Of a stretch of 64,000 nucleotides of DNA, positions 51,843 to 59,953 are shown in pieces. The first letter of the stretch is position 1. Each line of letters opens with the position of its first letter. Below the pieces are notes generated by a model, which saw only the letters and a program-made list of their open reading frames with translations, was not told the origin of the DNA and searched no databases. The translations under genes were made by a program, and so were the position numbers. This DNA comes from KACC-23026 sp963829575 (GTDB lineage: Bacteria > Bacillota > Bacilli > Bacillales > Sporolactobacillaceae): contig CAWHJF010000012.1 in assembly GCA_963829575.1 (NCBI GenBank), forward strand, positions 62,001 to 126,000. Direction: 5' to 3'.

Positions 51843-52772
51843 CTACATTTTAACATCGGTATTTATGCGAGCTTGATCCGGATACCAAGGGTTAAGATGG
51901 ATTAACACTTCCTCAACATCCGTATAGCGTTTCATTATGGTATCTCGAATATAGCGAGTCACATCATGACCCTCTTGAATTGTCAGATCTCCTGGAAGAC
52001 TAATTCGCAAATCAATGAGTATGTAGTTGCCATGTTCACGAGCTCTTAGCCGATCAATTCGTTTAACTTGGGGAAGAGAAAGAATGATCTCACGATAGCC
52101 CGCTTTTACTTCGTCTGGAACACTGCTCTCCATTAGGACTTGAATAGCACGATGCCCTAGTTCATAAGCCACTTTTAAGATGAGCAAAGAGACAATTAGG
52201 CCTGCAACAGGGTCTCCGTAGACAGCGAAGGGTATGGAGAAGAGATCACCAACCCAAGCAATGCCAATCCCAATCACGGCGGCCAAAGATGCCCAGACAT
52301 CGGCAAGGTGATCATAGGCGGTTGCTATGAGGCTCTTGCTTCTGACCCGTTTTCCTACCCTGATGGTATAGAGATAAAGACCTTCCTTCCAGATCAAAGA
52401 AATAATCGCCGCACCCAGTGACCATAATGTTGCCTTATGAGGGGGCAATAATAGGGTATGAATGGATTCGTAAATTAAATAAACGCCTGCGAAGGCAAGA
52501 ATAAAAGCGACGATAACAGTGCCAATATCCTCGGCCTTTCCATGACCATATGGATGATCCTGATCAGCGGGTTGGCTCGCAACTTTCATTGAACCTAATG
52601 TCGCTATGGAGGCAATCACATCTCCTCCATTATGAATACCATCGGCAAGAAGGGCCGTACTATTGAAGGTGGCTCCAACAAGGATCTTAAGAAAGGTTAG
52701 GAAAAAGTTACTAATTAAACCAACCCAGGCTGTGAACCAACTAGACTGGAGTGATTTCCTCAAATGGCTCAC
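51843..52772 (-). CDS. cation diffusion facilitator family transporter
   Basis: 309-aa CDF exporter with six membrane helices and a C-terminal cytosolic dimer domain. Metal-site motifs: LLADGIHNGGDVIAS in helix 2 (D-x-x-H-N-x-x-D), HPYGHGKAEDIG after it, and YDHLADVWAS in helix 5 (D-H-x-x-D). These fit zinc/manganese/iron CDF proteins such as the B. subtilis YdfM/YeaB group; the metal cannot be assigned by eye. ATG 52772 has GAGGTGAGC upstream. The leader carries a terminator-like hairpin. Confidence 0.9.
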   Translation of the reverse strand: MSHLRKSLQSSWFTAWVGLISNFFLTFLKILVGATFNSTALLADGIHNGGDVIASIATLGSMKVASQPADQDHPYGHGKAEDIGTVIVAFILAFAGVYLIYESIHTLLLPPHKATLWSLGAAIISLIWKEGLYLYTIRVGKRVRSKSLIATAYDHLADVWASLAAVIGIGIAWVGDLFSIPFAVYGDPVAGLIVSLLILKVAYELGHRAIQVLMESSVPDEVKAGYREIILSLPQVKRIDRLRAREHGNYILIDLRISLPGDLTIQEGHDVTRYIRDTIMKRYTDVEEVLIHLNPWYPDQARINTDVKM

Positions 52773-52795
52773 CTCATTATGTAGGGATTTGAAAA

Positions 52796-52824
52796 ATTAA
52801 ACGACCCGAAGGATGGGTCGTACC
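52796..52824 (-). terminator. leader hairpin before the cation exporter
   Basis: Read leftwards: ACGACCC, ATCCTTC, GGGTCGT, then TTAATTTTTC, 23-50 nt before the start codon. It suggests transcription attenuation, but no known metal-sensing aptamer was recognised upstream. Confidence 0.6.
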
Positions 52825-53264
52825 TAGAGCGAATGATAAGAATGGAGAGAGAAAAGTCCCTTCGTTTTTATAATAAGCTGAGTGTGAAAATGGTATGTAG
52901 GGGCTTTGAAGGTTAGAACGATGTAAAAGCCAAAAAATGTCCTTACCTAGGCTCTCTATAATTTTATTTAATTATACATTAAAAGAAAAACGAAAATCCA
53001 TTAAAAGTCGGTTGAATCAACGTTTCTATATTTAGTGGGTGGCTGATTCAACCCGATTTGAAGTCCAAGCAAGAAACCACTAAAATAAGGGGAGACTGAG
53101 AAGTAGCTCGGTTGGTCAAGGGCTCTGTTTCTAAAGATTACGTCCTTATTTGGATGAAGTTACCCTTTATATTGTTAAGAGATTAGGTATAATTGACGTA
53201 GGATTCGACAACAGATCTCGAATCGTCAAAAATTAAATTTTGCTGAAGTTTGGGAGCTGAAGGT
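52825..53264. other. divergent spacer between the cation exporter and gdpP
   Basis: About 440 bp. Contains GGTTGAATCA at 53009-53018 and its exact complement TGATTCAACC at 53043-53052, a perfect 10-bp inverted repeat, and GATTCG/CGAATC around 53204-53224. A TATAAT-like box at 53188-53193 may serve gdpP. No gene seen. Confidence 0.5.
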
Positions 53265-55235
53265 ATGTCGAATGGACGGAAACACGACAAGTTAGGTTTC
53301 CCCATAATGGTGATTACGGCCATTAGCCTCTTTTATATCTTATGGGCCTTTTTTGTTCAATGGGTTCTTGGCGTGGTGGGAATCTGTGTGTTTATTTTAT
53401 GCGCACTCTTTGCCAGGCTTTATAGAAATGCTCATCAAAAAGAAGTGGAGGCCTATATATCCACGCTTTCTCATCGCGTCAAAAAAGTTGGGAAAGAAGC
53501 GTTGCTTGAAATGCCGATTGGGATCCTTCTATATAGCGATCAACACACGATTGAATGGATGAATTATTATTTTGCGTCCTTAACTGGCGACGAGTCCTTA
53601 TTGTCTTCCTCTTTAAATGTAATTTCGGATCACATCATTCCTTTTATTAAAAGTGATAAGAAAGAAGAGGTGCTCGTTTTAAACAAAAAACGATTTCGCG
53701 TTATTCCACATCGGGATGAGCGCCTTCTCTACTTTTTTGATATTACAGAAGCTGAGGAAATTAAGGGTCGTTATAATAAAGAAAAGACGGTTTTTGGAAT
53801 CATTTATCTAGACAATTATGATGAGATTACCCAAGGAATGGATGATCAAGTTCGAAGCCGGTTAAATAATGAAGTCACCAACCTCCTTAAAGAGTGGGGT
53901 GTAGAAAATGGAATTTATTTCAAACGTTTTTCTTCAGAACGTTTTTTTGCTGTCTTAAATGAAAGCATTTTGAATCAACTTGAAAAAACGAAATTTGATA
54001 TCTTAGATCGAGTTCGAGAAGCGACAGCGAAAGGTACCATTCCTTTGACATTGAGCGTGGGTGTTGGAGCGGGTGTGTCGGACTTAACCGAACTCGGACA
54101 ACTTACTCAATCTGCGTTAGATTTGGCTCTTGGCCGAGGTGGGGATCAGGTCGCAATCAAGCATCCCTCTGGAAAAGTTCAATTCTATGGCGGTAAATCA
54201 AACCCCGTTGAAAAGCGAACAAGAGTAAGAGCGCGGGTGATTTCACAGGCCTTAGCCGAGTTGATTCATGAAAGTGACCACGTCTTGATAATGGGGCATA
54301 AGCAGCCGGACATGGACGCTATTGGCGCAGCGATTGGGATTTCTAAAATTGTGGAGGCCAATGAGGTCGAAGGATCTATTGTTTTGAATCCAGATGATTA
54401 TGGACCAGGTGTGATCCGGCTCATCGAAAAGTTAAAAGAGAGTGAACGGGTGTGGTCCATAGTCATTACACCAGACCAGGCGTATGAGAACATTACAGCA
54501 AACACCTTAGTAGTTGTAGTGGATACTCATAAACCAACGATGGTTGTGGATGAACGCCTTTTAACGAAAACCGATCGTGTGGTTGTCATTGATCACCATC
54601 GTAGAAGCGAAGACTTTATTAAGGATCCTGTGTTAATCTATATGGAGCCCTATGCGTCTTCTACAGTTGAGCTTGTGACCGAGTTGATCGAATACCAACC
54701 AAAGACGTTCCATTTAGATGTGATAGAAGCAACGGCTATGCTCGCTGGTATTACGGTGGATACGAAAAACTTTACTTTAAGAACAGGATCACGGACATTT
54801 GATGCCGCGTCTTATCTACGCGCTCATGGGGCAGATACTATTTTAGTTCAAAAGCTTTTAAGAGAGGATTTAACGCAATTTAACTTAAGAGCTGAGTTAA
54901 TTAAAAATACGATTCTCTATCTTGATCATATTGCGATTGCGGTCGCGCCACCAACACAAACCTACGATCAGGTGCTGCTTGCCCAAACCGCCGATACGTT
55001 ACTTTCCATGAATGGGGTAAAAGCCGCCTTTGCGGTTGCGGTTCGCCCTGACCAACGGATTGGGATTAGCGCGCGTTCGCTTGGAGAAGTTAATGTTCAA
55101 TTGATTATGGAGGATTTGGGTGGCGGTGGGCATTTAACTAATGCTGCAACCCAAATAGAGTGTACAATAGAAGAAGCACGAGACGCCCTGATTTCGAGTG
55201 TCGATCAATACTTTGAAGGGGGAGAAGACTCATGA
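53265..55235 (+). CDS. gdpP: cyclic-di-AMP phosphodiesterase GdpP (YybT)
   Basis: 656-aa membrane protein that hydrolyses c-di-AMP to pApA. Two N-terminal membrane helices, a PAS domain (about 80-160), a degenerate GGDEF (SSERFF where GGDEF is expected), then DHH (MGHKQPDMDAIGAAIG, VVDTHKP, VIDHHRRSEDF) and DHHA1 (LGGGGHLTNAATQI). All expected metal ligands of the DHH part are visible. I chose ATG 53265 with GGGAGC upstream. Its stop overlaps the rplI start (ATGA), so the genes are coupled. Confidence 0.97.
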   Translation: MSNGRKHDKLGFPIMVITAISLFYILWAFFVQWVLGVVGICVFILCALFARLYRNAHQKEVEAYISTLSHRVKKVGKEALLEMPIGILLYSDQHTIEWMNYYFASLTGDESLLSSSLNVISDHIIPFIKSDKKEEVLVLNKKRFRVIPHRDERLLYFFDITEAEEIKGRYNKEKTVFGIIYLDNYDEITQGMDDQVRSRLNNEVTNLLKEWGVENGIYFKRFSSERFFAVLNESILNQLEKTKFDILDRVREATAKGTIPLTLSVGVGAGVSDLTELGQLTQSALDLALGRGGDQVAIKHPSGKVQFYGGKSNPVEKRTRVRARVISQALAELIHESDHVLIMGHKQPDMDAIGAAIGISKIVEANEVEGSIVLNPDDYGPGVIRLIEKLKESERVWSIVITPDQAYENITANTLVVVVDTHKPTMVVDERLLTKTDRVVVIDHHRRSEDFIKDPVLIYMEPYASSTVELVTELIEYQPKTFHLDVIEATAMLAGITVDTKNFTLRTGSRTFDAASYLRAHGADTILVQKLLREDLTQFNLRAELIKNTILYLDHIAIAVAPPTQTYDQVLLAQTADTLLSMNGVKAAFAVAVRPDQRIGISARSLGEVNVQLIMEDLGGGGHLTNAATQIECTIEEARDALISSVDQYFEGGEDS

Positions 55236-55675
55236 AGGTGATCTTCTTACAGGATGTAAAAGGAAAAGGGAAAGCAGGAGAGGTCAAAGACGTTTCAGAG
55301 GGGTATGCCCGGAACTATCTTTTGCCACGAAACCTTGTTGTTGAAGCAAATAGAGGAAATATCAAGCAGCTTGAAGCCAAGAAAAAAGGCGAAGAGAAAC
55401 AGGCCGAAAAAGAATATGAAGAAGCGTTGGCACTCAAAGAAAAGCTTGAAAAGATGGAAATTAAACTGGCAGCTAAAGCAGGTGAAGGCGGTAGACTCTT
55501 TGGTTCCGTTACGAGCAAACAAATCGTCCAAGCCTTAAAAAAGGAAAAAATTAATCTTGATAAGAGAAAATTAGAATTGGATGAACCGATTCGGACGCTC
55601 GGTTACACAGACGTCCCTGCGAAACTGCATACTAAAGTCACGGCAACCTTAAAAGTGCATGTGAAGGAGCAATAA
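55232..55675 (+). CDS. rplI: 50S ribosomal protein L9
   Basis: 147-aa bL9, an elongated protein of the L1-stalk base. N-terminal domain MKVIFLQDVKGKGKAGEVKDVSEGYARNYL (written across its first 30 residues), a long charged helix and a C-terminal domain ending ATLKVHVKEQ. ATG shares four bases with the gdpP stop, with GGGGGAGA just upstream. Followed 4 nt later by the replicative helicase gene, the same gdpP-rplI-dnaC order as B. subtilis. Confidence 0.98.
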   Translation: MKVIFLQDVKGKGKAGEVKDVSEGYARNYLLPRNLVVEANRGNIKQLEAKKKGEEKQAEKEYEEALALKEKLEKMEIKLAAKAGEGGRLFGSVTSKQIVQALKKEKINLDKRKLELDEPIRTLGYTDVPAKLHTKVTATLKVHVKEQ

Positions 55676-55679
55676 ATCG

Positions 55680-57047
55680 ATGAGTGATTTGTTTACGGAT
55701 CGTACACCACCAAGTAACCTAGAGGCTGAACAAGCCGTTCTAGGCGCTATATTTCTTGAACCTAGCAGCCTTGTCACCGCATCTGAAGCCCTTCAACCGG
55801 AGGACTTCTATCGTGCGGCCCACCAACGAATTTATAGTGTGATGCTCGATCTTGCAGAGCGTGGAGAACCCGTAGACGTGATCACTCTAACCGCTGAGTT
55901 GCGAGATCGGAAGCAGCTTGATGAAGTAGGTGGTCTCGGTTATCTTACGGAACTGGCCCATTCTGCTCCATCGGCAGCAAACATTGAATACTACAGTCAG
56001 ATTGTTGAAGAAAAGTCGATTCTTAGGCGATTAATCCGGACCGCAACACAGATTGTTTCGGACGGTTATCAAAGAGAAGATGAAGTCGATGCCATCCTAA
56101 ATGATGCGGAAAAGACGATCCTCGAAGTCTCGCAGAAAAAGCGGTCGTCAGAATTCCAATCCATTAAAGATGTGTTGGTTGAAACCTATGATAATATTGA
56201 ACTCTTAAACAACCGAGAAGGCGATATAACCGGAATTCCAACGGGCTTTCTTGAGCTCGATCGAATGACGGCAGGCTTTCAACGCAACGATCTCATAATT
56301 GTGGCGGCACGTCCATCGGTTGGTAAAACCGCATTTGCCCTAAACATTGCTCAAAACGTGGCGGTTAAGACCGATGAGAACGTCGCGATTTTTAGTTTAG
56401 AGATGGGTGCGCAACAACTCGTCATGCGTATGTTGTGTGCTGAAGGAAATATTGACGCCCAGCGCCTTCGTACGGGTAAGTTAGAAGAGGCCGATTGGCA
56501 GAAGTTGACGATGGCAATGGGGAGTTTATCCAATGCCGGCATTTATATTGATGATACTCCGGGTATTAAAGTGAATGAGATTCGTGCCAAATGCCGCCGC
56601 CTTCAACAAGAGCGTGGGCTTGGTATGATTTTGATTGATTATCTTCAATTGATTCAGGGAAGTTCATCCCGTGGCGGTGAAAACCGACAACAGGAAGTTT
56701 CTGAAATTTCCCGTACCTTAAAATCCATTGCCCGGGAACTTAAAGTCCCCGTTATTGCTCTGTCGCAGTTATCCCGTGGTGTGGAATCTCGTCAAGACAA
56801 GCGCCCAATGATGTCCGACATTCGAGAAAGTGGAAGTATCGAGCAAGATGCGGATATTGTGGCGTTCTTATATCGTGATGATTACTACGATAAAGAGTCC
56901 GAGAAACAAAATATTATTGAAATCATCATCGCTAAGCAACGTAATGGGCCAGTTGGCACGGTTGAATTGGCGTTTGTTAAAGAGTACAACAAATTTGTGA
57001 ATCTCGATCGACGGCACGATGAACGCGATATGCCGCCTGGTGCTTAA
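55680..57047 (+). CDS. dnaC: replicative DNA helicase (DnaB family, DnaC in B. subtilis)
   Basis: 455-aa hexameric 5'-3' helicase of the replication fork. N-terminal helical collar begins PPSNLEAEQAVLGAIFLEPSS; RecA-like motor with Walker A ARPSVGKTAFALNIAQN, FSLEMGAQQLVMRML, Walker B MILIDYLQLIQGS and SQLSRGVESRQDKRP. Usual family length. Starts directly after rplI. The symbol follows B. subtilis usage; the E. coli name is dnaB. Confidence 0.98.
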   Translation: MSDLFTDRTPPSNLEAEQAVLGAIFLEPSSLVTASEALQPEDFYRAAHQRIYSVMLDLAERGEPVDVITLTAELRDRKQLDEVGGLGYLTELAHSAPSAANIEYYSQIVEEKSILRRLIRTATQIVSDGYQREDEVDAILNDAEKTILEVSQKKRSSEFQSIKDVLVETYDNIELLNNREGDITGIPTGFLELDRMTAGFQRNDLIIVAARPSVGKTAFALNIAQNVAVKTDENVAIFSLEMGAQQLVMRMLCAEGNIDAQRLRTGKLEEADWQKLTMAMGSLSNAGIYIDDTPGIKVNEIRAKCRRLQQERGLGMILIDYLQLIQGSSSRGGENRQQEVSEISRTLKSIARELKVPVIALSQLSRGVESRQDKRPMMSDIRESGSIEQDADIVAFLYRDDYYDKESEKQNIIEIIIAKQRNGPVGTVELAFVKEYNKFVNLDRRHDERDMPPGA

Positions 57048-57071
57048 GCTTATAAAAATCGTTTTGATCAA

Positions 57072-57106
57072 GTCTCTTGCAGAGGATGCAGGAGGCTTTT
57101 TTTGTT
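57072..57106 (+). terminator. intrinsic terminator after dnaC
   Basis: AGTCTCTTGCA pairs with TGCAGGAGGCT (two G-T pairs), then seven T. Confidence 0.85.
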
Positions 57107-57340
57107 TGGTGAGAAGGGTATAGTGGGCGCGCCAGGGTTTAGGGTTAGTCCCTAAACTGGTAGATGGAGAGGGGATACCGGAACTGAAAAGAGCCAAACG
57201 TTCCCGTAGAGCGCCAGAAATGGAGCTACGGGAAGTAACAGATGCTACCACCACGCATTAGAGAGGCTTAAACCAGTCACAAGGTGCGGTATAAGTATAA
57301 AAATGGAGACTTAGATGAGACTAAAAACAGGATTTTAATG
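57107..57340. other. G+C-richer structured spacer of unknown function
   Basis: Holds GTTTAGGG/CCCTAAAC at about 57134-57158 and CCCGTAG/CTACGGG at about 57204-57232, plus other short pairings, in an otherwise AT-rich neighbourhood. No ribosome site or protein family was recognised on either strand. It might be a noncoding RNA or a decayed gene. Confidence 0.4.
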
Positions 57341-57343
57341 TCA

Positions 57344-57398
57344 TTATAGAAAAACACGAACAATATATAAAAGTTTCTTTAAAAATGTTCGTTTTTCA
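57344..57398. promoter_or_regulatory. PurR operator (two divergent PurBoxes) of purA
   Basis: AACACGAACAATAT and, inverted, AAAAATGTTCGTTTTT form two PurBox-like elements facing apart, about 16-18 nt between them, immediately before the -35. This is the layout bound by the B. subtilis PurR dimer at pur operons. Confidence 0.8.
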
Positions 57399-57399
57399 T

Positions 57400-57428
57400 T
57401 TGACGATCCTTTAGATCGTTGGTACACT
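57400..57428 (+). promoter_or_regulatory. purA promoter
   Basis: TTGACG at 57400-57405, 17-bp spacer, TACACT at 57423-57428. Confidence 0.75.
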
Positions 57429-57501
57429 AAACAAGGATTGTTGTTTACTTAACTTACAAAGAATTTTTCATATAAAACCGATTAGGCAGGAGGATCTCAT
57501 T

Positions 57502-58788
57502 ATGTCATCAGTAGTCGTTGTTGGGGCTCAATGGGGAGACGAGGGGAAAGGTAAGATCACCGATTATTTGTCAGGGAATTCTGAGGTTGTGGCTCGTTAT
57601 CAAGGCGGGGACAACGCTGGACATACTATTGTGTTTGATGGAAAGAAATACAAGCTACACTTAATACCATCCGGGATTTTTTATGACGACAAAGTTTGTG
57701 TGATTGGGAACGGGATGGTTGTGAACCCTAAGTCCCTTGTTGAGGAACTTGATTATCTTCATGAAAATGGAGTGTCTACTGATAATCTTCGGATCAGCAG
57801 CCGAGCTCACGTTATTTTACCTTATCACCTTAAGTTAGATGCAATTGAAGAAGACCGAAAAGGTGCCAACAAAATTGGGACCACAAAAAAAGGAATTGGT
57901 CCAGCTTATATGGACAAAGCAGCTCGGGTTGGAATTCGAATCGCTGACCTTTTGGAGCCTGATACCTTTAAAGAAAAATTAGAAACAAATCTTAGGGAAA
58001 AGAATCGCCTCTTTGAGCGTGTTTACGAAGTGGAAGGATTTAAACTTGAAGATTTTTATGAGGAGTATCTTGGTTATGGTGAGCGAATTGCTGCTTATGT
58101 GAGCGATACGTCTGTTGTCCTTAACGAAGCACTTGATTTAGGAAAGCGTGTGTTATTTGAAGGTGCACAAGGGGTTATGCTCGACATCGACCATGGGACG
58201 TATCCGTTTGTAACGTCCTCTAATCCAGTGGCTGGCGGAGTTACAATTGGATCCGGTGTCGGACCAACCAAAATTGGTCATGTGATCGGTGTAACGAAGG
58301 CTTATACAACCCGTGTAGGTGATGGACCGTTCCCAACTGAATTGCATGATGAAATTGGCAATCAAATTCGTGAGGTTGGCCATGAGTATGGTACGACAAC
58401 GGGTCGTCCACGTCGTGTGGGTTGGTATGACAGCGTTGTAGTACGCCATGCTAAGCGGGTGAGTGGCATGACAGATCTATCCCTTAATTGCTTAGATGTA
58501 TTGACTGGACTTGAAACGGTTAAAATATGTGTGGCTTACCAATATAGAGGTGAGGTCATCGAGCATTATCCAGCTAGTTTAAAAATCTTGGCTGAATGTG
58601 AACCGGTTTATGAAGAGTTGCCAGGTTGGAAAGAGGATATTACAGGGGTCCGTTCATTGGATCAGCTTCCGGAGAACGCGCGCCATTATTTAGAACGTGT
58701 TTCTCAATTAACAGGGGTTCCGATTTCTATCTTCTCGGTAGGTCCTGGCCGTGAACAAACCAATTTAATTCGTCCGGTATTTGCTTGA
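57502..58788 (+). CDS. purA: adenylosuccinate synthetase
   Basis: 428-aa GTP-dependent enzyme joining IMP and aspartate, the first step from IMP to AMP. GTP-site motif GAQWGDEGKGKITDYL at the N terminus; GGDNAGHTIV; IGTTKKGIGPAYMDKAAR; FEGAQGVMLDIDHGTYPFVTSSN in parts. ATG 57502 has GGCAGGAGG upstream. A PurR operator and promoter precede it and a terminator follows. With guaB at the other side of the window, both branches from IMP are represented. Confidence 0.98.
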   Translation: MSSVVVVGAQWGDEGKGKITDYLSGNSEVVARYQGGDNAGHTIVFDGKKYKLHLIPSGIFYDDKVCVIGNGMVVNPKSLVEELDYLHENGVSTDNLRISSRAHVILPYHLKLDAIEEDRKGANKIGTTKKGIGPAYMDKAARVGIRIADLLEPDTFKEKLETNLREKNRLFERVYEVEGFKLEDFYEEYLGYGERIAAYVSDTSVVLNEALDLGKRVLFEGAQGVMLDIDHGTYPFVTSSNPVAGGVTIGSGVGPTKIGHVIGVTKAYTTRVGDGPFPTELHDEIGNQIREVGHEYGTTTGRPRRVGWYDSVVVRHAKRVSGMTDLSLNCLDVLTGLETVKICVAYQYRGEVIEHYPASLKILAECEPVYEELPGWKEDITGVRSLDQLPENARHYLERVSQLTGVPISIFSVGPGREQTNLIRPVFA

Positions 58789-58798
58789 TTTAATAGAT

Positions 58799-58841
58799 GT
58801 TTCCACGGTCATTTGCTCAGTGACCGTGGAACTTTTTAAAA
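58799..58841 (+). terminator. intrinsic terminator after purA
   Basis: TTCCACGGTCA/TGACCGTGGAA stem then CTTTTTAAA. Confidence 0.92.
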
Positions 58842-58940
58842 AAATGGGTCTTGATTTGAACAAATACTTGCATTGTTTTTGAATCCATGTTAAGATTAAT
58901 TTTGTTGTCGCATTACAAAGTTTAAAATCATACTAAGAAC

Positions 58941-58991
58941 AAAAGCGACACGAACAATCACATCTTTATATTATTATCGCGGGGTGGAGCA
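58941..58991 (+). repeat. duplicated promoter region and first ~16 nt of tRNA-fMet (truncated copy)
   Basis: Matches 59070-59119 apart from a 2-nt insertion: the flank beginning AAAAGCGACACGAACAATCA and the tRNA 5' end CGCGGGGTGGAGCA. The tRNA copy stops there. Confidence 0.88.
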
Positions 58992-59069
58992 ACGAGCGTT
59001 ACTTCACTGATTAAATCTTCGAGTTGTAAAATTTACACTTCTCTTATTAAAGTAAATTTTACAGTTTTT
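58992..59069. other. spacer hairpin between the duplicated segments
   Basis: Perfect 12-bp inverted repeat TGTAAAATTTAC/GTAAATTTTACA (about 59025-59063) followed by GTTTTT, terminator-like in the plus direction. Confidence 0.6.
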
Positions 59070-59104
59070 AAAAGCGACACGAACAATCACATCTTTATTA
59101 TTAT

Positions 59105-59186
<82 letters not shown>

Positions 59187-59265
59187 TCAAACAAACAACA
59201 CCTTTAAATTACATAACTGGACAAGTTGTCGAGTTGCTTAAATAGAATACTTTAACAAACAGTAT

Positions 59266-59341
<76 letters not shown>

Positions 59342-59355
59342 CTCATACTTTATTC

Positions 59356-59428
<73 letters not shown>

Positions 59429-59437
59429 CTCCTTTTA

Positions 59438-59476
59438 AAAGACTTGATCATCTCAGGATGGTCAAGTCTTTTTTAT
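59438..59476 (+). terminator. terminator of the tRNA cluster
   Basis: AAGACTTGATCATC/GATGGTCAAGTCTT stem then TTTTATG. Confidence 0.9.
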
Positions 59477-59577
59477 GATTTCTAAAACCACGAAAGCTCT
59501 AATGAGATTTGGTGGCTTTTTTATTTGGCCTTTTTCTAAAATAATGTTGCTCTTGTAAATAAAATCCAACAAAAATA

Positions 59578-59650
59578 CCCGAGACCCCGCAGGACATAGT
59601 CCGAGGAGGCCAGCGGATTGCCCGCGGCAAGCGAGGGTAGTTTCGCATAA
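59578..59650. repeat. REP-like element resembling a repeat common in Bacillaceae
   Basis: Contains GAGACCCCGCAGGACATAG, GTCCGAGGAGGC and CCCGCGGCAAGCGAG, a pattern I know from intergenic repeats of Bacillaceae genomes. Richer in G+C than its flanks. One copy in this window. Confidence 0.6.
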
Positions 59651-59953
59651 GTAACAAATAACAAAGTTTATGAAAACAGCCTTTTATTTAAAGAAAAAGT
59701 GGTACGGAAGTTTCTAGAATAAAGTATAGTTCAGTTCATCTTGTATAGAACGTTCACCCGTAACTCGACAATTTTATATATATTTTTACAGAAACAATAC
59801 ATTCCTGTTACATTTACTCGATTTGTGTTGTCGAAGGTTGGTTTTATTGATACCTTTTAGTAGGCATTATTTCCTAGTGAATAATCTGTCAGTTTAATAG
59901 ATTACATAGATTAGATCGAAAAAATAGAACGGTTAGCTTTTGGAGGAATAGTC
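59651..59953. other. leader region of the M23 peptidase gene
   Basis: AT-rich, with no hairpin or known operator that I can support. No WalR repeat with correct spacing was found, though the family is often WalR-controlled. Confidence 0.4.

Noticed and set aside
52825..52980. yybP-ykoY manganese riboswitch upstream of the cation exporter
   Set aside because: The conserved aptamer segments of that class were not found in the minus-strand leader.
53196..53243. Further copy of the ~130-bp repeat upstream of gdpP
   Set aside because: Only TCGTCAAAAATT resembles the family; no terminal hairpin.
57107..57500. Purine riboswitch upstream of purA
   Set aside because: The conserved purine-aptamer core could not be found; a PurBox pair explains purine control better.
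59700..59740. Further copy of the ~130-bp repeat before the M23 gene
   Set aside because: Similarity limited to TTTCTAGAATAAAGTATA; no hairpin and no other block.
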